From positions 904,677-968,676 of the forward strand of contig NZ_JADIKI010000021.1 of NCBI RefSeq assembly GCF_044904605.1: DNA of 64,000 bases, read 5' to 3'. The position numbers were made by a program, and so were the translations under genes. The notes beneath the pieces were generated by a model. The model had not been told where the DNA came from, did no database searches, and worked only from the letters and a program-made list of their open reading frames with translations. Below, piece by piece: positions 15,552 through 25,234 of this stretch; the stretch's first letter is position 1, and every line of letters begins with the position of its first letter. The stretch comes from Dyella_B humi. Lineage in GTDB: Bacteria > Pseudomonadota > Gammaproteobacteria > Xanthomonadales > Rhodanobacteraceae.

Positions 15552-18500
15552 ATGAACGCGCGAGATCACAAGATGGCCAATGCGATACGCATGGCCTTAG
15601 CCCTAGGTAGCTGTGTGTTGACGACGGTCGCGGTGGCACAAGCCGTAACTCTCGGACAACAATCCCCCACAGCGAACACCCAGACGACTCCCCCAACCAC
15701 TTCGCCTTCAGGTACACCGCCGCAGTCGACGCAAGCGCAAACCACGGCCAATCCACCATCGACGCAGCAAACCACAACGCTGCAGGCAATCACTGTCACG
15801 GGCTCCATGATTCGCAGCGTCGATGTGGAAACGGCGCAACCGGTGACCGAACTCTCGCATGAAGCACTTCAGCAACAGGGCTTTGTAAGTGTCGGGCAGA
15901 TTCTGCAGAACGTTTCGTCGGTAGGCTCTTCGGGCACGAGCACCCAAAGTGCTTTGGGCAATATCGTGGGCCAGTACGTGAGCTTGCGCGGCCTGGGTGC
16001 ACCACGCACGTTGGTGCTGGTTGATGGCCAGCGATGGACCACGGATATCTTTGGCGAAACGGATCTCAGCACGATCCCAAGCTCCATCATCGACCACGTT
16101 GAAATCCTGCAGGACGGTGCTTCGGCGATTTATGGTTCCGATGCCATCGCCGGCGTGGTCAACATCATCACCAAAAAGGATTTCGATGGTGTGCAGCTCG
16201 ATACGTACAACAGCATGTATTCACCGGAGAACGACGGTAAAAACAGCCAGTTCAGCCTCACTGGCGGCAAGAAGTTTTCTCGGGGATCGTTCCTGGTCAA
16301 CATGACCATACAAAACACCAACGGGCTGAATGCGGACGATCGCGATTTCAGCAAGTATGGCTTCTTCAGTTTTGGACCGAATTATCCCCAAAGCCAGACG
16401 GTCCCCTCGCCTTTCGGCACCATCACCGGCGCGCTCAATCCGGCGACCGGCCTGCCGATTAGCCTGCCGCAATTGGCCAATGGCCCGATTACCGTGAACA
16501 TGGGCGAGAACGGACTGGATATCGCCAATTACCACGTCAACACGTTCGGCTCGCAGTATCCGTCGCCTTATTTCAACAATGACTACCAGAACTCGGCCTT
16601 CCTCGAGACGCTGATGCCAGACAATCGTCTGCGGTCGTATATGGCGAAAGGCGATTACAAAGTTACCGATCACATCACGGCAACCTTCATCGGCACGTAC
16701 AACACCAACGACTCCAGCACCAGCATCAGCGGTTATCCGCTCAGCTCGCTGACACCGGCCAATGGCGCACATTTGGCGGAAGCGCTCGGTCTACCCGTGG
16801 GAACGTTCCCGGCGGTTTACTTTCCGACGCTCTCCTCACAGAGCTATTACAACCCGTTGCCGGGCAATAACCTCGAGTTCCAGTTGCCGCTGCAATATCC
16901 CAATCGCATTGCGTACAACACGGTCAAGCAATACGGCTGGCGCTTCGGCCTGGAAGGCGATTTCGGCCTCGGCGAAAGAGAGTTCAATTGGGACGCAAGC
17001 TACAGCGACTTTCGATACGGACAATCGAGCTTTGGCCCGGGCAATCTCAATATGGTTCACCTGGAGCAGGCCCTTGGGCCATCCTTTATGGGCCCCAATG
17101 GCGTCGTGGAATGCGGCACTCCGGGCAACGTGATCGCCGGTTGCGTGCCGCTCAATCCGTTTTCCGGTGCGGGCGGCGCCACGCCAGCGGAGATCAACTA
17201 TCTGAACATCATTGCCGGTACGCGGTCCTACAGCAAAATGAAGACCTTCGCCGTCAATTTGACGGGTGACGTGTTCACGCTTCCGAAGTCCATGGGGAGC
17301 GGTGACGTGACGTTCGCCATCGGCGCCGATCACCGCGACATCTCCGGTGGCGCCACGCCGGACCTGTATACGCAGCTTGGCCTCAACACCAATTTGCAGC
17401 AGAACATAGGGCGCGGCTCCTATGGCCTCAACGAGGCGTACGCCGAGGTGAACATTCCTGTTCTGAAGGATATGCCGGGCGCGCAACTGCTGGACGTTGA
17501 CCTCGCCCATCGGTTCTCGCGTTACACCAACTTCGGCAATACCAATAACAACCAGTTCAAGTTGTCGTGGCAGCCGATCAACGACCTGCTGATTCGTGCC
17601 AGCTATGGCACGGGTTTCCGTGCGCCGGCCATCGCCAATCTGTATGGCGGCACGTTGCAGAGCTTCACGAACTACACGGATCCTTGCGACGTCAACTTCG
17701 GCTTGACGGGCAATTCCGTCGTGAAGCAGCGCTGCTTGAGTGGATTTGCAGGATTGCCGGCGGTCGGCCCCGGGTTTACTCAGCTCAATCCCAATGGCCA
17801 GCCGGTTCCTGCGCCCAATACGACCAGTACGACGCCGTTTTTCACCGGCGCCAATGCCAACCTGAAACCGGAAACCTCCAAGAGCTATACGGCAGGCTTC
17901 GTATACAGTCCGCATTATCTCACCGGCTTCAATGCCACTCTGGACTGGTACCGCATCAGCATCCACAACGTGATCACGTTGCCGACGGCCACCAGCATTC
18001 TCGACAACTGCTATCTGTTGGGTGATGCGCAACAGTGCGCACAATTCCAGCGCTCAACCGCAGGGGGGCCGTTCCAGGGACAGGTTATCAATCTGTTGCA
18101 GGCATTGGTGAACCAGGGTTTTGTGGAAGAGCGCGGCGAAGACCTGAGCCTGACCTACCTGTTCCCCGATACGCCCATCGGCAAGTTCAAGTTCGACTCG
18201 ACCAGCACCTATATCAATTCGGTGAGGGAGCAGGTCACGCCCGGTGGCCCCATCATTTCCAACACGCTGGGTGCTTACGATACGGTGCTCGGCCCGCTGT
18301 GGCGCTTTCGCTCCACGGTCAATCTGAATTGGAGTTACAAACAGTTCGGTGCGACCTGGACGATCCGCTACTACTCGTCGCTGTCGGAGCCATGCATCCC
18401 GCCCAACCCGGGGTTGAACGAAGTCTTCCCCTGCAACAATCCCAACAAGGACCTGGCCAACTCGCCGAATGGACTGAACCGACAGGGCGGCCTCGCTTTC

Positions 18501-18722
18501 AACGATGTGCAGGTGAATTGGGACACGCCCTGGAAAGGACGCATCGCGCTTGGAGCCACCAACATCCTCAATCGTAAAGCGCCGCTCTCATACACCGGTG
18601 TATATAGCGTGGCCGGCCCTCTTGGCCCAACCGGAACGGACGGCTACGGCGATTTTCCTATCAACCCGCAATACGATATTGGCCGTGTCATTTACCTCAA
18701 ATACGAGCAGAAGTTCTTCTGA
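15552..18722 (+). CDS. TonB-dependent outer-membrane receptor
   Basis: A full-length 1056-residue receptor. Signal peptide (MANAIRMALALGSCVLTTVAVAQA), a Thr/Pro/Gln-rich linker (about 35-75), a plug domain (ITVTGSMIRSVDVETAQPV to VEILQDGASAIYGSDAIAGVVNIITKK) and a 22-strand barrel ending IGRVIYLKYEQKFF with the terminal Phe needed for assembly. The size and GSDAIAGVVNI motif fit the OAR/iron-independent group that takes up glycans, peptides or other large ligands in Xanthomonadales. AGGGAGG lies seven bases before the ATG. No transport partner is adjacent, so the substrate is unknown. Confidence 0.93.
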   Translation: MNARDHKMANAIRMALALGSCVLTTVAVAQAVTLGQQSPTANTQTTPPTTSPSGTPPQSTQAQTTANPPSTQQTTTLQAITVTGSMIRSVDVETAQPVTELSHEALQQQGFVSVGQILQNVSSVGSSGTSTQSALGNIVGQYVSLRGLGAPRTLVLVDGQRWTTDIFGETDLSTIPSSIIDHVEILQDGASAIYGSDAIAGVVNIITKKDFDGVQLDTYNSMYSPENDGKNSQFSLTGGKKFSRGSFLVNMTIQNTNGLNADDRDFSKYGFFSFGPNYPQSQTVPSPFGTITGALNPATGLPISLPQLANGPITVNMGENGLDIANYHVNTFGSQYPSPYFNNDYQNSAFLETLMPDNRLRSYMAKGDYKVTDHITATFIGTYNTNDSSTSISGYPLSSLTPANGAHLAEALGLPVGTFPAVYFPTLSSQSYYNPLPGNNLEFQLPLQYPNRIAYNTVKQYGWRFGLEGDFGLGEREFNWDASYSDFRYGQSSFGPGNLNMVHLEQALGPSFMGPNGVVECGTPGNVIAGCVPLNPFSGAGGATPAEINYLNIIAGTRSYSKMKTFAVNLTGDVFTLPKSMGSGDVTFAIGADHRDISGGATPDLYTQLGLNTNLQQNIGRGSYGLNEAYAEVNIPVLKDMPGAQLLDVDLAHRFSRYTNFGNTNNNQFKLSWQPINDLLIRASYGTGFRAPAIANLYGGTLQSFTNYTDPCDVNFGLTGNSVVKQRCLSGFAGLPAVGPGFTQLNPNGQPVPAPNTTSTTPFFTGANANLKPETSKSYTAGFVYSPHYLTGFNATLDWYRISIHNVITLPTATSILDNCYLLGDAQQCAQFQRSTAGGPFQGQVINLLQALVNQGFVEERGEDLSLTYLFPDTPIGKFKFDSTSTYINSVREQVTPGGPIISNTLGAYDTVLGPLWRFRSTVNLNWSYKQFGATWTIRYYSSLSEPCIPPNPGLNEVFPCNNPNKDLANSPNGLNRQGGLAFNDVQVNWDTPWKGRIALGATNILNRKAPLSYTGVYSVAGPLGPTGTDGYGDFPINPQYDIGRVIYLKYEQKFF

Positions 18723-18774
18723 TCGCACTTGTCATTCTGCGCCGGCATGATGTTGCCAGGGCGATGCATAGAAC

Positions 18775-18801
18775 AAAGGGCGCGGATGATCCGCGCCCTT
18801 T
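18775..18801. terminator. hairpin terminator after the TonB receptor
   Basis: AAAGGGCGCGGAT and ATCCGCGCCCTTT are exact complements around one base, followed by ACCCTTTTG. It starts 52 bp after the receptor stop. The strong GC stem and short T-run fit a rho-independent terminator. Confidence 0.75.
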
Positions 18802-18924
18802 ACCCTTTTGTGCGAAAACGTGGCCAGGACATAGCACGCGTGAACGTCCGCCCCAAAGCGGACACATTTTGCGCGGCAGGGAATTGCCGGAGTAATATAT
18901 TGGGCGTTCTTCACGGGGGCGGTC

Positions 18925-19491
18925 ATGAGTATTTCAAGCATCAGCAGTACTCAGTCGCAGTCCGTTAGTGGTCTCATTGCACCCCAGTACCCTCATCACA
19001 AAAGGGAGTTCAATGAGTCGACCGCACGAGCTTTAGTAGCCTCGCCGGACTCCTCGACCCAAAACGCGAGCTTGCTGGCCTCGGCTGTTGCAGCAGCATT
19101 GACGCAGCTCGGACTAAGCTCCTCACCCAATACGGTATCTACCGCTGTTACGGCCGCAAGCAGCACCACGCCGCTCGCCCTCCTGCCACAGCAGCCAAAA
19201 GCATCGCAGCAGGTGCAGCAGTACAAAGACATTGCATCGACATACTCCAATCTGGCTCAGGCATTGAGTTCCAGTGTGAACAGCGCGCCCTCCACTTCAA
19301 GCGGCACCGGCAATTTGACAACGGTTTTCCAAAACCTTTGGACGTCGCTTGGGACGTCATACGGAACATCATCCGGCTCTTCAAACGGCACCATTCCAAG
19401 CTTGCCGTCGTTTCTGCAAACGCTGGCGCACAATTTGAGTGAAAGCGGCATTTCTGGTCTGCGCGGGGTGTTTGTCGACGCGGTGGTTTGA
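18925..19491 (+). CDS. Ser/Thr-rich hypothetical protein
   Basis: A 188-residue protein of low complexity, rich in Ser, Thr, Ala and Gln (SSPNTVSTAVTAASSTTPLA, QQPKASQQVQQYKDIASTYS). No signal peptide or membrane segment; the middle 100-125 could be helical. GGGGGCGG lies five bases before the ATG. Composition resembles secreted or type III-type export substrates and filament-associated proteins, but I recognise no family. Its stop lies 48 bp from the convergent monooxygenase gene. Confidence 0.55.
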   Translation: MSISSISSTQSQSVSGLIAPQYPHHKREFNESTARALVASPDSSTQNASLLASAVAAALTQLGLSSSPNTVSTAVTAASSTTPLALLPQQPKASQQVQQYKDIASTYSNLAQALSSSVNSAPSTSSGTGNLTTVFQNLWTSLGTSYGTSSGSSNGTIPSLPSFLQTLAHNLSESGISGLRGVFVDAVV

Positions 19492-19539
19492 TGGTGTAAG
19501 TCCTTTTCAGTGACCTCCGACTGATGGCCGTGTTGCAGA

Positions 19540-19851
19540 TCAGTCGTGCGCCAACCGATTCTTGACACCCAGTACGTCAATCGATTCGATCGCTGGATTG
19601 GTCGCGAGCAAATCTGCGGCCCGCGCCATCAAAGCCTGTGCGATGGGACCATTAAGGTGTGCCTGTCGGTCATGCTCGCTGGTAAATGCGTCGAAGATGC
19701 CAAAGGTGGTGGGCGAGAGCTGCAGAGCAAACCAGATCGGGGTGGTGGCTTCTTCATTTGCCATGGACAGACCAGCGGCAAGGAATTGCGCTACGGCCTG
19801 CTCTTTTCCCGGCTTCGCTTCGAGCCGGACGAACAATGCATGCTTAATCAT
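19540..19851 (-). CDS. antibiotic biosynthesis monooxygenase (ABM) domain protein
   Basis: About 103 residues: MIKHALFVRLEAKPGKEQAVAQF, then WFALQLSPTTFGIFDAF and HLNGPIAQALMARAADLL, a typical single ferredoxin-like ABM domain as in small quinol or heme-type monooxygenases. The ATG at 19851 follows GGAGAAAACAAG; a longer frame to 19923 has no support. It is divergent from the GlxA-type regulator at 19962, with 110 bp between, and is its likely target. Confidence 0.85.
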   Translation of the reverse strand: MIKHALFVRLEAKPGKEQAVAQFLAAGLSMANEEATTPIWFALQLSPTTFGIFDAFTSEHDRQAHLNGPIAQALMARAADLLATNPAIESIDVLGVKNRLAHD

Positions 19852-19927
19852 CTTGTTTTCTCCAAGGATTGCGTGGAGGTCTCCCCGCATGGAGAACACT
19901 GTACAAACATGCTCCCGAGGCAAATAC

Positions 19928-19941
19928 TGTCAAGATTGACA
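19928..19941. promoter_or_regulatory. TGTCAA-GA-TTGACA dyad between divergent genes
   Basis: A perfect 6-2-6 inverted repeat in the 110 bp between the monooxygenase and the GlxA-type regulator. Each arm reads as a TTGACA -35 hexamer in one direction, so it may be both promoter and operator. No strong -10 is visible at 17 bp on either side. Confidence 0.35.
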
Positions 19942-19961
19942 ATATTGATGTCATTCGTGCC

Positions 19962-20921
19962 ATGAAAATTACCGTTCTCGCCCTGGAACACGTGTTCGAT
20001 ACCGGTCTCGCCACGGTGCTGGATGCCCTCGACACTGCGAACGAGTTGGCGCGGGTGACGGGCATGTCCACCCCAGGCTTCGAAGTCACCGTAGTGGGCG
20101 TGCGGCAACAGGTGCATACCGCGCGGGGACTACAAATACCCGTGCGTGACGTGTGCGAAGCACCGACTCCTGAATGGGTCATCGTCCCTGCCCTGGGCTA
20201 CAAGATGCCTGATCAGCTCGTACCCGGCCTTAGCAACGACGACATCGTCGACGCGCTACCCGTGCTGCGCGCCTGGGCGAAAGACGGCGCTCGTATCGCT
20301 GCCGCGTGCACTGGCACCTTTGTACTCGCTGAAAGCGGTCTGCTTGACGGACATGAAGCTACGACGACGTGGTGGCTCTCACCGTTGTTTCGCCAGCGTT
20401 ATTCCGACGTGCAACTCGACGCACACCGCATCGTCGTACCCAGCGGCGCTGTCTTAACAGCAGGCGCTGCTCTCAGTCATCTCGACCTGACACTTTGGCT
20501 CATTCGTCAAAATAGCCCTGAACTTGCCATGCTCGCGGCTAAGTATCTGGTATTCGATACGCGTCCATCGCAGTCCGCGTATGCCATTAGCGATCACCTC
20601 GCGCATGCTGACCCTCTCGTGGAACGTTTCGATCGCTGGGCGCGCGAACGGCTCGATACGTCGATTACGCTCGATGCTGCCGCCGATGCGCTGGCAACCA
20701 GCAAGCGTACCTTGTCCCGGCGTTTGAACGAGGTGCTTGGCAAAACACCTATCGAATACATCCAGGATCTACGAATCGAACGCGCCATCCACCTGCTCAA
20801 GACGAGTAAGCACAGCGTCGATCACATCGCCGAGCAAGTCGGCTACGCGGACGGCGTTACGCTCCGAACGCTGCTGCGTCGACGAATTGGTAAAGGTGTA
20901 CGCGAAATACGAATGCCATGA
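19962..20921 (+). CDS. GlxA family regulator (DJ-1/PfpI plus AraC HTH)
   Basis: About 319 residues. Residues 1-170 form a DJ-1/PfpI-like domain with the nucleophile-elbow-like AAACTGTFVLAESGLLDG; residues 215-315 form an AraC-type double HTH (ITLDAAADALATSKRTLSRRLNEV, then VDHIAEQVGYADGVTLRTLL). This is the GlxA/FtrA/CdhR layout, regulators of amine, carnitine or arginine catabolism. The start at MKITVLALEH (19962) matches family starts; the longer frame to 19869 runs into the promoter region. It probably controls the divergent ABM gene. Confidence 0.9.
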   Translation: MKITVLALEHVFDTGLATVLDALDTANELARVTGMSTPGFEVTVVGVRQQVHTARGLQIPVRDVCEAPTPEWVIVPALGYKMPDQLVPGLSNDDIVDALPVLRAWAKDGARIAAACTGTFVLAESGLLDGHEATTTWWLSPLFRQRYSDVQLDAHRIVVPSGAVLTAGAALSHLDLTLWLIRQNSPELAMLAAKYLVFDTRPSQSAYAISDHLAHADPLVERFDRWARERLDTSITLDAAADALATSKRTLSRRLNEVLGKTPIEYIQDLRIERAIHLLKTSKHSVDHIAEQVGYADGVTLRTLLRRRIGKGVREIRMP

Positions 20922-21014
20922 GAGCTGACGGTGGCGGCGTATTGAATCGCTGCCCAAATTGGATTTCTGGCTTTCTCAGGATCTCCGTTGCATCCATTTT
21001 GCGGAAGCTTTCCA

Positions 21015-22004
21015 ATGAAACGATTAGTTTTCCTTGCCATAGGTGCGTTACTCAGCGTCAACGCCTTGGCCACCGAGCTTAAAAACAACGGGGAAATGCC
21101 ACAAAAGGACCAAGCCATGATTACGTATCGCACGGTAAATGTTCAGGGGCTAAGCATCTTCTATCGCGAGGCCGGAAGCGGCGATGCGCCCACCGTTCTC
21201 TTGCTCCATGGGTTTCCATCTTCGTCGCGGATGTTTGACAAGCTGATACCTGTGCTTGCGAAGCAGTATCACGTTATCGCACCGGACTATCCGGGCTTTG
21301 GCCACTCCGACGCACCGCCTGCAGAGACGTTCACCTATACCTTCGATCACCTGGCGTCGATCATGGACGCATTTGCACAGGAACTCGGCATCCACCATTA
21401 CGCACTGTTTGTGCAGGACTACGGCGGGCCCGTCGGATTTCGCTTAGCGCTCATGCACCCCGACCGCATCGACGCCATCGTCGTGCAAAACGCAGTGGCA
21501 CATGAAGAAGGCCTAGGCCCACTATGGGTAACACGCCGTCAGTATTGGGCCAACAGGGAGGTTTATGCCGACAAGCTCCGTGCAAACTTGATCTCATTCG
21601 ACGCAGCAAAACAGCGTCACGTCGGCACCGATCCACACCCCGAGCTTTACGATCCGGATCTCTGGACGGACGAATCCGCCTTCCTAAGTCGCCCTGGTGA
21701 AGATCGCATTCAAGAAGATCTCTTTTATGACTACCGCACGAACGTCGCGGCGTACCCTAAATGGCAATCGTATCTAAAGACATACCACCCACCGCTACTC
21801 GTAGTGTGGGGAAAATATGACCCCTCTTTCACGGTAGCCGGCGCATGGGCTTACAAACGAGATGTTCCCGACGCAGAGATACATATCTTAGATGCAGGCC
21901 ATTTTGCGATGGACACGAAAGGCCAACAGGTCGCGGACCTCACCATGCAGTTTTTGGATCGACAGCACACTCGGATGATGCACGTGCAAGGCAATACCCC
22001 ATAA
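21015..22004 (+). CDS. exported alpha/beta hydrolase (haloalkane dehalogenase/epoxide hydrolase-like)
   Basis: About 329 residues with a signal peptide (MKRLVFLAIGALLSVNALA). Oxyanion-hole motif LLLHGFPSSSRMF, nucleophile Asp in VQDYGGPVGFRLA, acid Asp in VWGKYDPSF and catalytic His in DAGHFAMD. An Asp nucleophile is the mark of haloalkane dehalogenases and epoxide hydrolases, but the Trp that normally follows it (and stabilises halide) is Tyr here, so dehalogenation is doubtful. Export to the periplasm is unusual for the group but known. Transcribed alone after the GlxA-type gene. Confidence 0.85.
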   Translation: MKRLVFLAIGALLSVNALATELKNNGEMPQKDQAMITYRTVNVQGLSIFYREAGSGDAPTVLLLHGFPSSSRMFDKLIPVLAKQYHVIAPDYPGFGHSDAPPAETFTYTFDHLASIMDAFAQELGIHHYALFVQDYGGPVGFRLALMHPDRIDAIVVQNAVAHEEGLGPLWVTRRQYWANREVYADKLRANLISFDAAKQRHVGTDPHPELYDPDLWTDESAFLSRPGEDRIQEDLFYDYRTNVAAYPKWQSYLKTYHPPLLVVWGKYDPSFTVAGAWAYKRDVPDAEIHILDAGHFAMDTKGQQVADLTMQFLDRQHTRMMHVQGNTP

Positions 22005-22068
22005 GTCGTTAAGAGTGGGCGCATTAAGCCGCCTGCTCTGCACATATGATGTGTTGCTTGCCAGCCGA

Positions 22069-22527
22069 TCAGTGCTTAGTAGCTGGCTCAACGGGCTGGA
22101 TGACGGCGTCAATCATATGGATGACACCATTGCTCGAAGCAATATCGACCCCGATCAGGTTGGCGCCATCGATCCTGATCTTATCGCCCTCTTTTGTGAT
22201 GGCTGCCGATTGGCCTTGCATCATTTTGGGATGCGACATGGTGCCGACGTCAGCGGCAGATGCATGGCCTGGAAGGACGTGATATTTGAGCACCGAGATT
22301 AATTCGGCTTTGTTCTCGGGCTTTAACCAGTCCTCAACGGTGCCCCTCGGAAGCTTGCCGAATGCTTCGTCGTTTGGAGCAAACAATGTGTAAGGACCCG
22401 AATCACTCAACACTCCGGTCAACCCCGCGGCATCCAGCGCCTTACGTAACACAGTGAATGAACCAAAGGACTCAACCGAATCAATCAGGTTGCGATTCGG
22501 GGTATGGTTGTTGACATAGATACTCAT
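22069..22527 (-). CDS. fasciclin (FAS1) domain protein
   Basis: A 152-residue single FAS1 domain with both conserved boxes: GPYTLFAPNDEAFGKLP (H1) and ANLIGVDIASSNGVIHMIDAVIQP (H2), plus YHVLPG between. No signal peptide is visible from the ATG at 22527, although bacterial fasciclin proteins are usually exported; GGAG sits upstream of this ATG. FAS1 domains mediate adhesion or ligand binding. Convergent with the hydrolase gene. Confidence 0.9.
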   Translation of the reverse strand: MSIYVNNHTPNRNLIDSVESFGSFTVLRKALDAAGLTGVLSDSGPYTLFAPNDEAFGKLPRGTVEDWLKPENKAELISVLKYHVLPGHASAADVGTMSHPKMMQGQSAAITKEGDKIRIDGANLIGVDIASSNGVIHMIDAVIQPVEPATKH

Positions 22528-23293
22528 GACTTCTCCTGCCAGAGGGTCTGCTTACAAAACCGAAGCGGCTGATGCCGCCCCCCGGTGTCAACCGAGGAGA
22601 ACTCAGGAAGCGTTAGCGAAAGTACCGCAGGACTGAGGCGCCGTGGACGAGATCTTCTCTACAGCACTTATCGACTATGCGCGCTTGTTTGTTACGCGAG
22701 TGTAAGGCTCTGCTTACCCTGACTACCGTACTGCGCATTACACCCGACTAACAGTTGAAGGCGCACTTTGAACGCACAGGCGAGAGCTCATTCGTCGGTC
22801 CGAAAACCCCGGCGTGCGGTTGAGGTCTCCGTCATGAATATTCCAACCAGCGCCCCTCTCCATCCGCCGTCGCGAGTTGCCATGTGGTCTGGCTACATCG
22901 CAGGCATCTTCCGGCGATCCGCGAGAGCAATGCCGCTTGCGGCGCCTATCCCCATGCCCCGAAAGCAAGCGTTGCTGCTGGCGCAAGGCTTGAAGCGAAA
23001 TGAACAACGCATTCGGATGCTGGAATTGCTGCGCGAAGTCAGGGGCGAGCATAGCGACGTTTCTGAGCAACAAAGCTAGGCTTGGAGTCGAGCAGACGCT
23101 TGGCTTGCGAAGTGAGCAACTTTACGAGCGCCACGCATTGATCGGCTGACGTGACCCGCGAAGCGATCGCTACAAGTCGTGGTTCGACCCAATGCGTTCA
23201 AAACACACCAAAAATCGGGCGTGGCGACTGGCACCACTTTAGTTCCAATAAAGGACTATGCTGGGGCCGCGGCTTATCCCAAAGGTAACGGTC
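22528..23293. other. gene-poor 0.77 kb
   Basis: Frames of about 100 codons overlap on both strands (22738-23073 minus, 22768-23079 plus) but neither has a clear ribosome site or family resemblance, and they overlap almost wholly. The region may hold decayed sequence. I see no strong hairpin or repeat. Confidence 0.4.
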
Positions 23294-23515
23294 ATGACAA
23301 GCGTTTCTGGAAAGACAAAAAATGGATTTACGTACGAAGGCGACTACGAACACGCAAACTCCGACCGCGTGACATGGACTGCCACATACAGACTTAGCGG
23401 CCATTTCTATGGGATGCGGCATGGGCGTATCAACGAACTTATGGGCGTGCCTACGGCAGAGATTGACGATGCTGTAAAGGACGACATTGAGTCGACATGG
23501 ACCCGGCCCGGCTAG
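23294..23515 (+). CDS. small hypothetical protein
   Basis: A 73-residue protein starting MTSVSGKTKNGFTYEGDYEH, with VTWTATYRLSGHFYGMRHG in the middle and an acidic end (PTAEIDDAVKDDIESTW). Evenly mixed composition, an AAAGG site about ten bases upstream and a sensible fold-like hydrophobic pattern support coding. No membrane or signal segment. I do not recognise the family. The stop lies 13 bp from the convergent MFS gene. Confidence 0.5.
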   Translation: MTSVSGKTKNGFTYEGDYEHANSDRVTWTATYRLSGHFYGMRHGRINELMGVPTAEIDDAVKDDIESTWTRPG

Positions 23516-23528
23516 ATGTGGATGGCCA

Positions 23529-24929
23529 TCACTCGTTGACATCGATCTCTTCGTAGGCACGCCCCAATGTCCTTGGGCCAAAAAGGAGCGTAGTGAAAAC
23601 GCAGATACCCATGAAGAACGCCAAAAGCCAAAAGACGCCTCGCACACCTGTATGGAGCAATACCGTCGCAATGAGGTAGCTGCTAAAGGCCGTGCCAAGG
23701 CGATCAAATGAATAGACAAACCCTATCGCTCTTGCGCGAAGGGATGTTGGAAAGAGTTCGCTTCGGTAAGTGTGGTTGGCGGTGGAATTCATCTCGCTGG
23801 ATAGCGTGAGAAGCACACCCAGGACGACCCACATCAACGGGAATGATTGCTGCGCGAACAATACGCCGAACATTGCGACGAAAAACCCTGTAATGGCAAT
23901 CTGCCACTTTCGCTCAATGCGATCGGAAAACAGGGAAGCGAGCAGCGGTGACAAAGGATAAGCAACGCCGATCATTGCTACGTACAGGAACGACTTTGTA
24001 ATGGATGCCCCTTGATGTTCAAGCAACGTCGGGGCCCACTGCGCAAAACCGTAGAAAGCGATCGACGAAGCAGGTGTTGCAATGATCAACATCAGCACGC
24101 GCTTTCTATGCGGCCGTCGAAAGAGGTCACTAAAGCGCGAATCCTGCTTAGGCGGCGAAGGGGTGACCGTCGCGGGTAGCAGCATTTCTCCTCGCGCGAA
24201 GACATATTTCTCAAAAGCATCGACGATACTCCTGGCCTCGAGTAGTCGCCCTTTCGATGCAAGCCATCGCGGGGACTCAGGAATGCCTCGCCGCATCATG
24301 ATCACCGCTAGCGCACCGATGCTCGGTAGAAAGGCAAGCCATCGCCATCCGGCAATGCCTAGCCAATCATGAGGCCCCAAGAATTTGGCGAGTAGTCCAG
24401 CAAGTGGTATGGCCGAAAGTTGCACGGCTTTGCTGATGGAGAAGACTCGGCCGCGCATCGCTTTAGGGGAAATTTCCGCCAGGTAACAATCCACCACGAC
24501 CAACTCGGCACCTATACCGATACTGGCTATAAAGCGCCAGATGCATAGACCTAATGCATGCTGCTGCAGACCCATCAACACGGTGCCAAGCGCATACCAG
24601 AGCATAGCTGCTAGGAACGTGGCGCGTCGGCTGTATCGGTCCGCAGCGACGGAGCATCCTAATGAGCCCACATACAAGCCAAGCATCGTGGCAAAAGCAA
24701 AGCTCGCCTGATCGGGTAGGCCAAAAAATCCGCTCGTGGTTTCCCGAAATAGACCCGCTTTCACCCATAAGGGACTTAGAAGAGCTGTGAGAGCTAGGTC
24801 GTACACTTCGAAAAATCCGCCTAGCGATACCTTCATCACCCAGGACCATAGTCGTGGGGTGCTGGGTAACCGGTCTAAGCGGGATGCAACGTCAGCTGCG
24901 CCGTTTGAAGCAATATCCACCTCGCTCAT
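23529..24929 (-). CDS. MFS transporter (sugar/organic acid porter type)
   Basis: About 466 residues with twelve membrane segments. The sugar-porter-like motif VAADRYSRRATFLA follows segment 2-3, AEISPKAMRGRVFSIS sits after segment 4, RRGIPESPRWLASKGR before segment 7, and SELFPTSLRARAIGF in the second half. The ATG at 24929 overlaps the stop of the DUF4387 gene (ATGA), so it is translationally coupled and the last gene of the receptor-AtuA-DUF4387-MFS unit. It probably carries the catabolic substrate across the inner membrane. Confidence 0.9.
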   Translation of the reverse strand: MSEVDIASNGAADVASRLDRLPSTPRLWSWVMKVSLGGFFEVYDLALTALLSPLWVKAGLFRETTSGFFGLPDQASFAFATMLGLYVGSLGCSVAADRYSRRATFLAAMLWYALGTVLMGLQQHALGLCIWRFIASIGIGAELVVVDCYLAEISPKAMRGRVFSISKAVQLSAIPLAGLLAKFLGPHDWLGIAGWRWLAFLPSIGALAVIMMRRGIPESPRWLASKGRLLEARSIVDAFEKYVFARGEMLLPATVTPSPPKQDSRFSDLFRRPHRKRVLMLIIATPASSIAFYGFAQWAPTLLEHQGASITKSFLYVAMIGVAYPLSPLLASLFSDRIERKWQIAITGFFVAMFGVLFAQQSFPLMWVVLGVLLTLSSEMNSTANHTYRSELFPTSLRARAIGFVYSFDRLGTAFSSYLIATVLLHTGVRGVFWLLAFFMGICVFTTLLFGPRTLGRAYEEIDVNE

Positions 24930-25234
24930 GAGATGGCAATGCTGAGTAGTGGGACGTATTGCTGACCGCCATAGCAATCGCTGTCGCCCGGATCAGATTG
25001 AAAGATCGGGCGAGGCATGGAAATTTTGAGCGCCATGGCGGCCTCGTGATAAACCACCACAATCTGCTCGAATGGAACGCTGTAGATCTCTGCCAGAACG
25101 CTGGGAGTAAGCGCATTGGATCGCTTGGCCAGGGCGTAGTTCTCGGCGCTCGAGAACATGAGATCGAATGTCAACATGAAAGGCCCGGCATTCTTTGAGC
25201 GTATAAGACTGCACAGATCGAAAAGCGTCGTCAT
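24926..25234 (-). CDS. DUF4387 protein (AtuA partner)
   Basis: A 102-residue protein with the hallmark LIRSKNAGPFMLTFDLMF at residues 10-27 and AEIYSVPFEQIVVVYHEAAM. DUF4387 proteins are the small partner of DUF1446/AtuA proteins, encoded separately or fused to their C-terminus. It overlaps AtuA by four bases upstream (ATGA) and the MFS gene by four downstream, so the three are tightly coupled. Biochemical role unknown; probably a subunit. Confidence 0.9.
   Translation of the reverse strand: MTTLFDLCSLIRSKNAGPFMLTFDLMFSSAENYALAKRSNALTPSVLAEIYSVPFEQIVVVYHEAAMALKISMPRPIFQSDPGDSDCYGGQQYVPLLSIAIS

Noticed and set aside
16836..18044. 402-codon frame antisense to the TonB receptor
   Set aside because: Shadow of the receptor codons, with Arg/Val-rich low-sense composition and no motif.
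22738..23079. overlapping frames of about 100 codons on both strands
   Set aside because: No ribosome site or recognisable domain; the two exclude each other.
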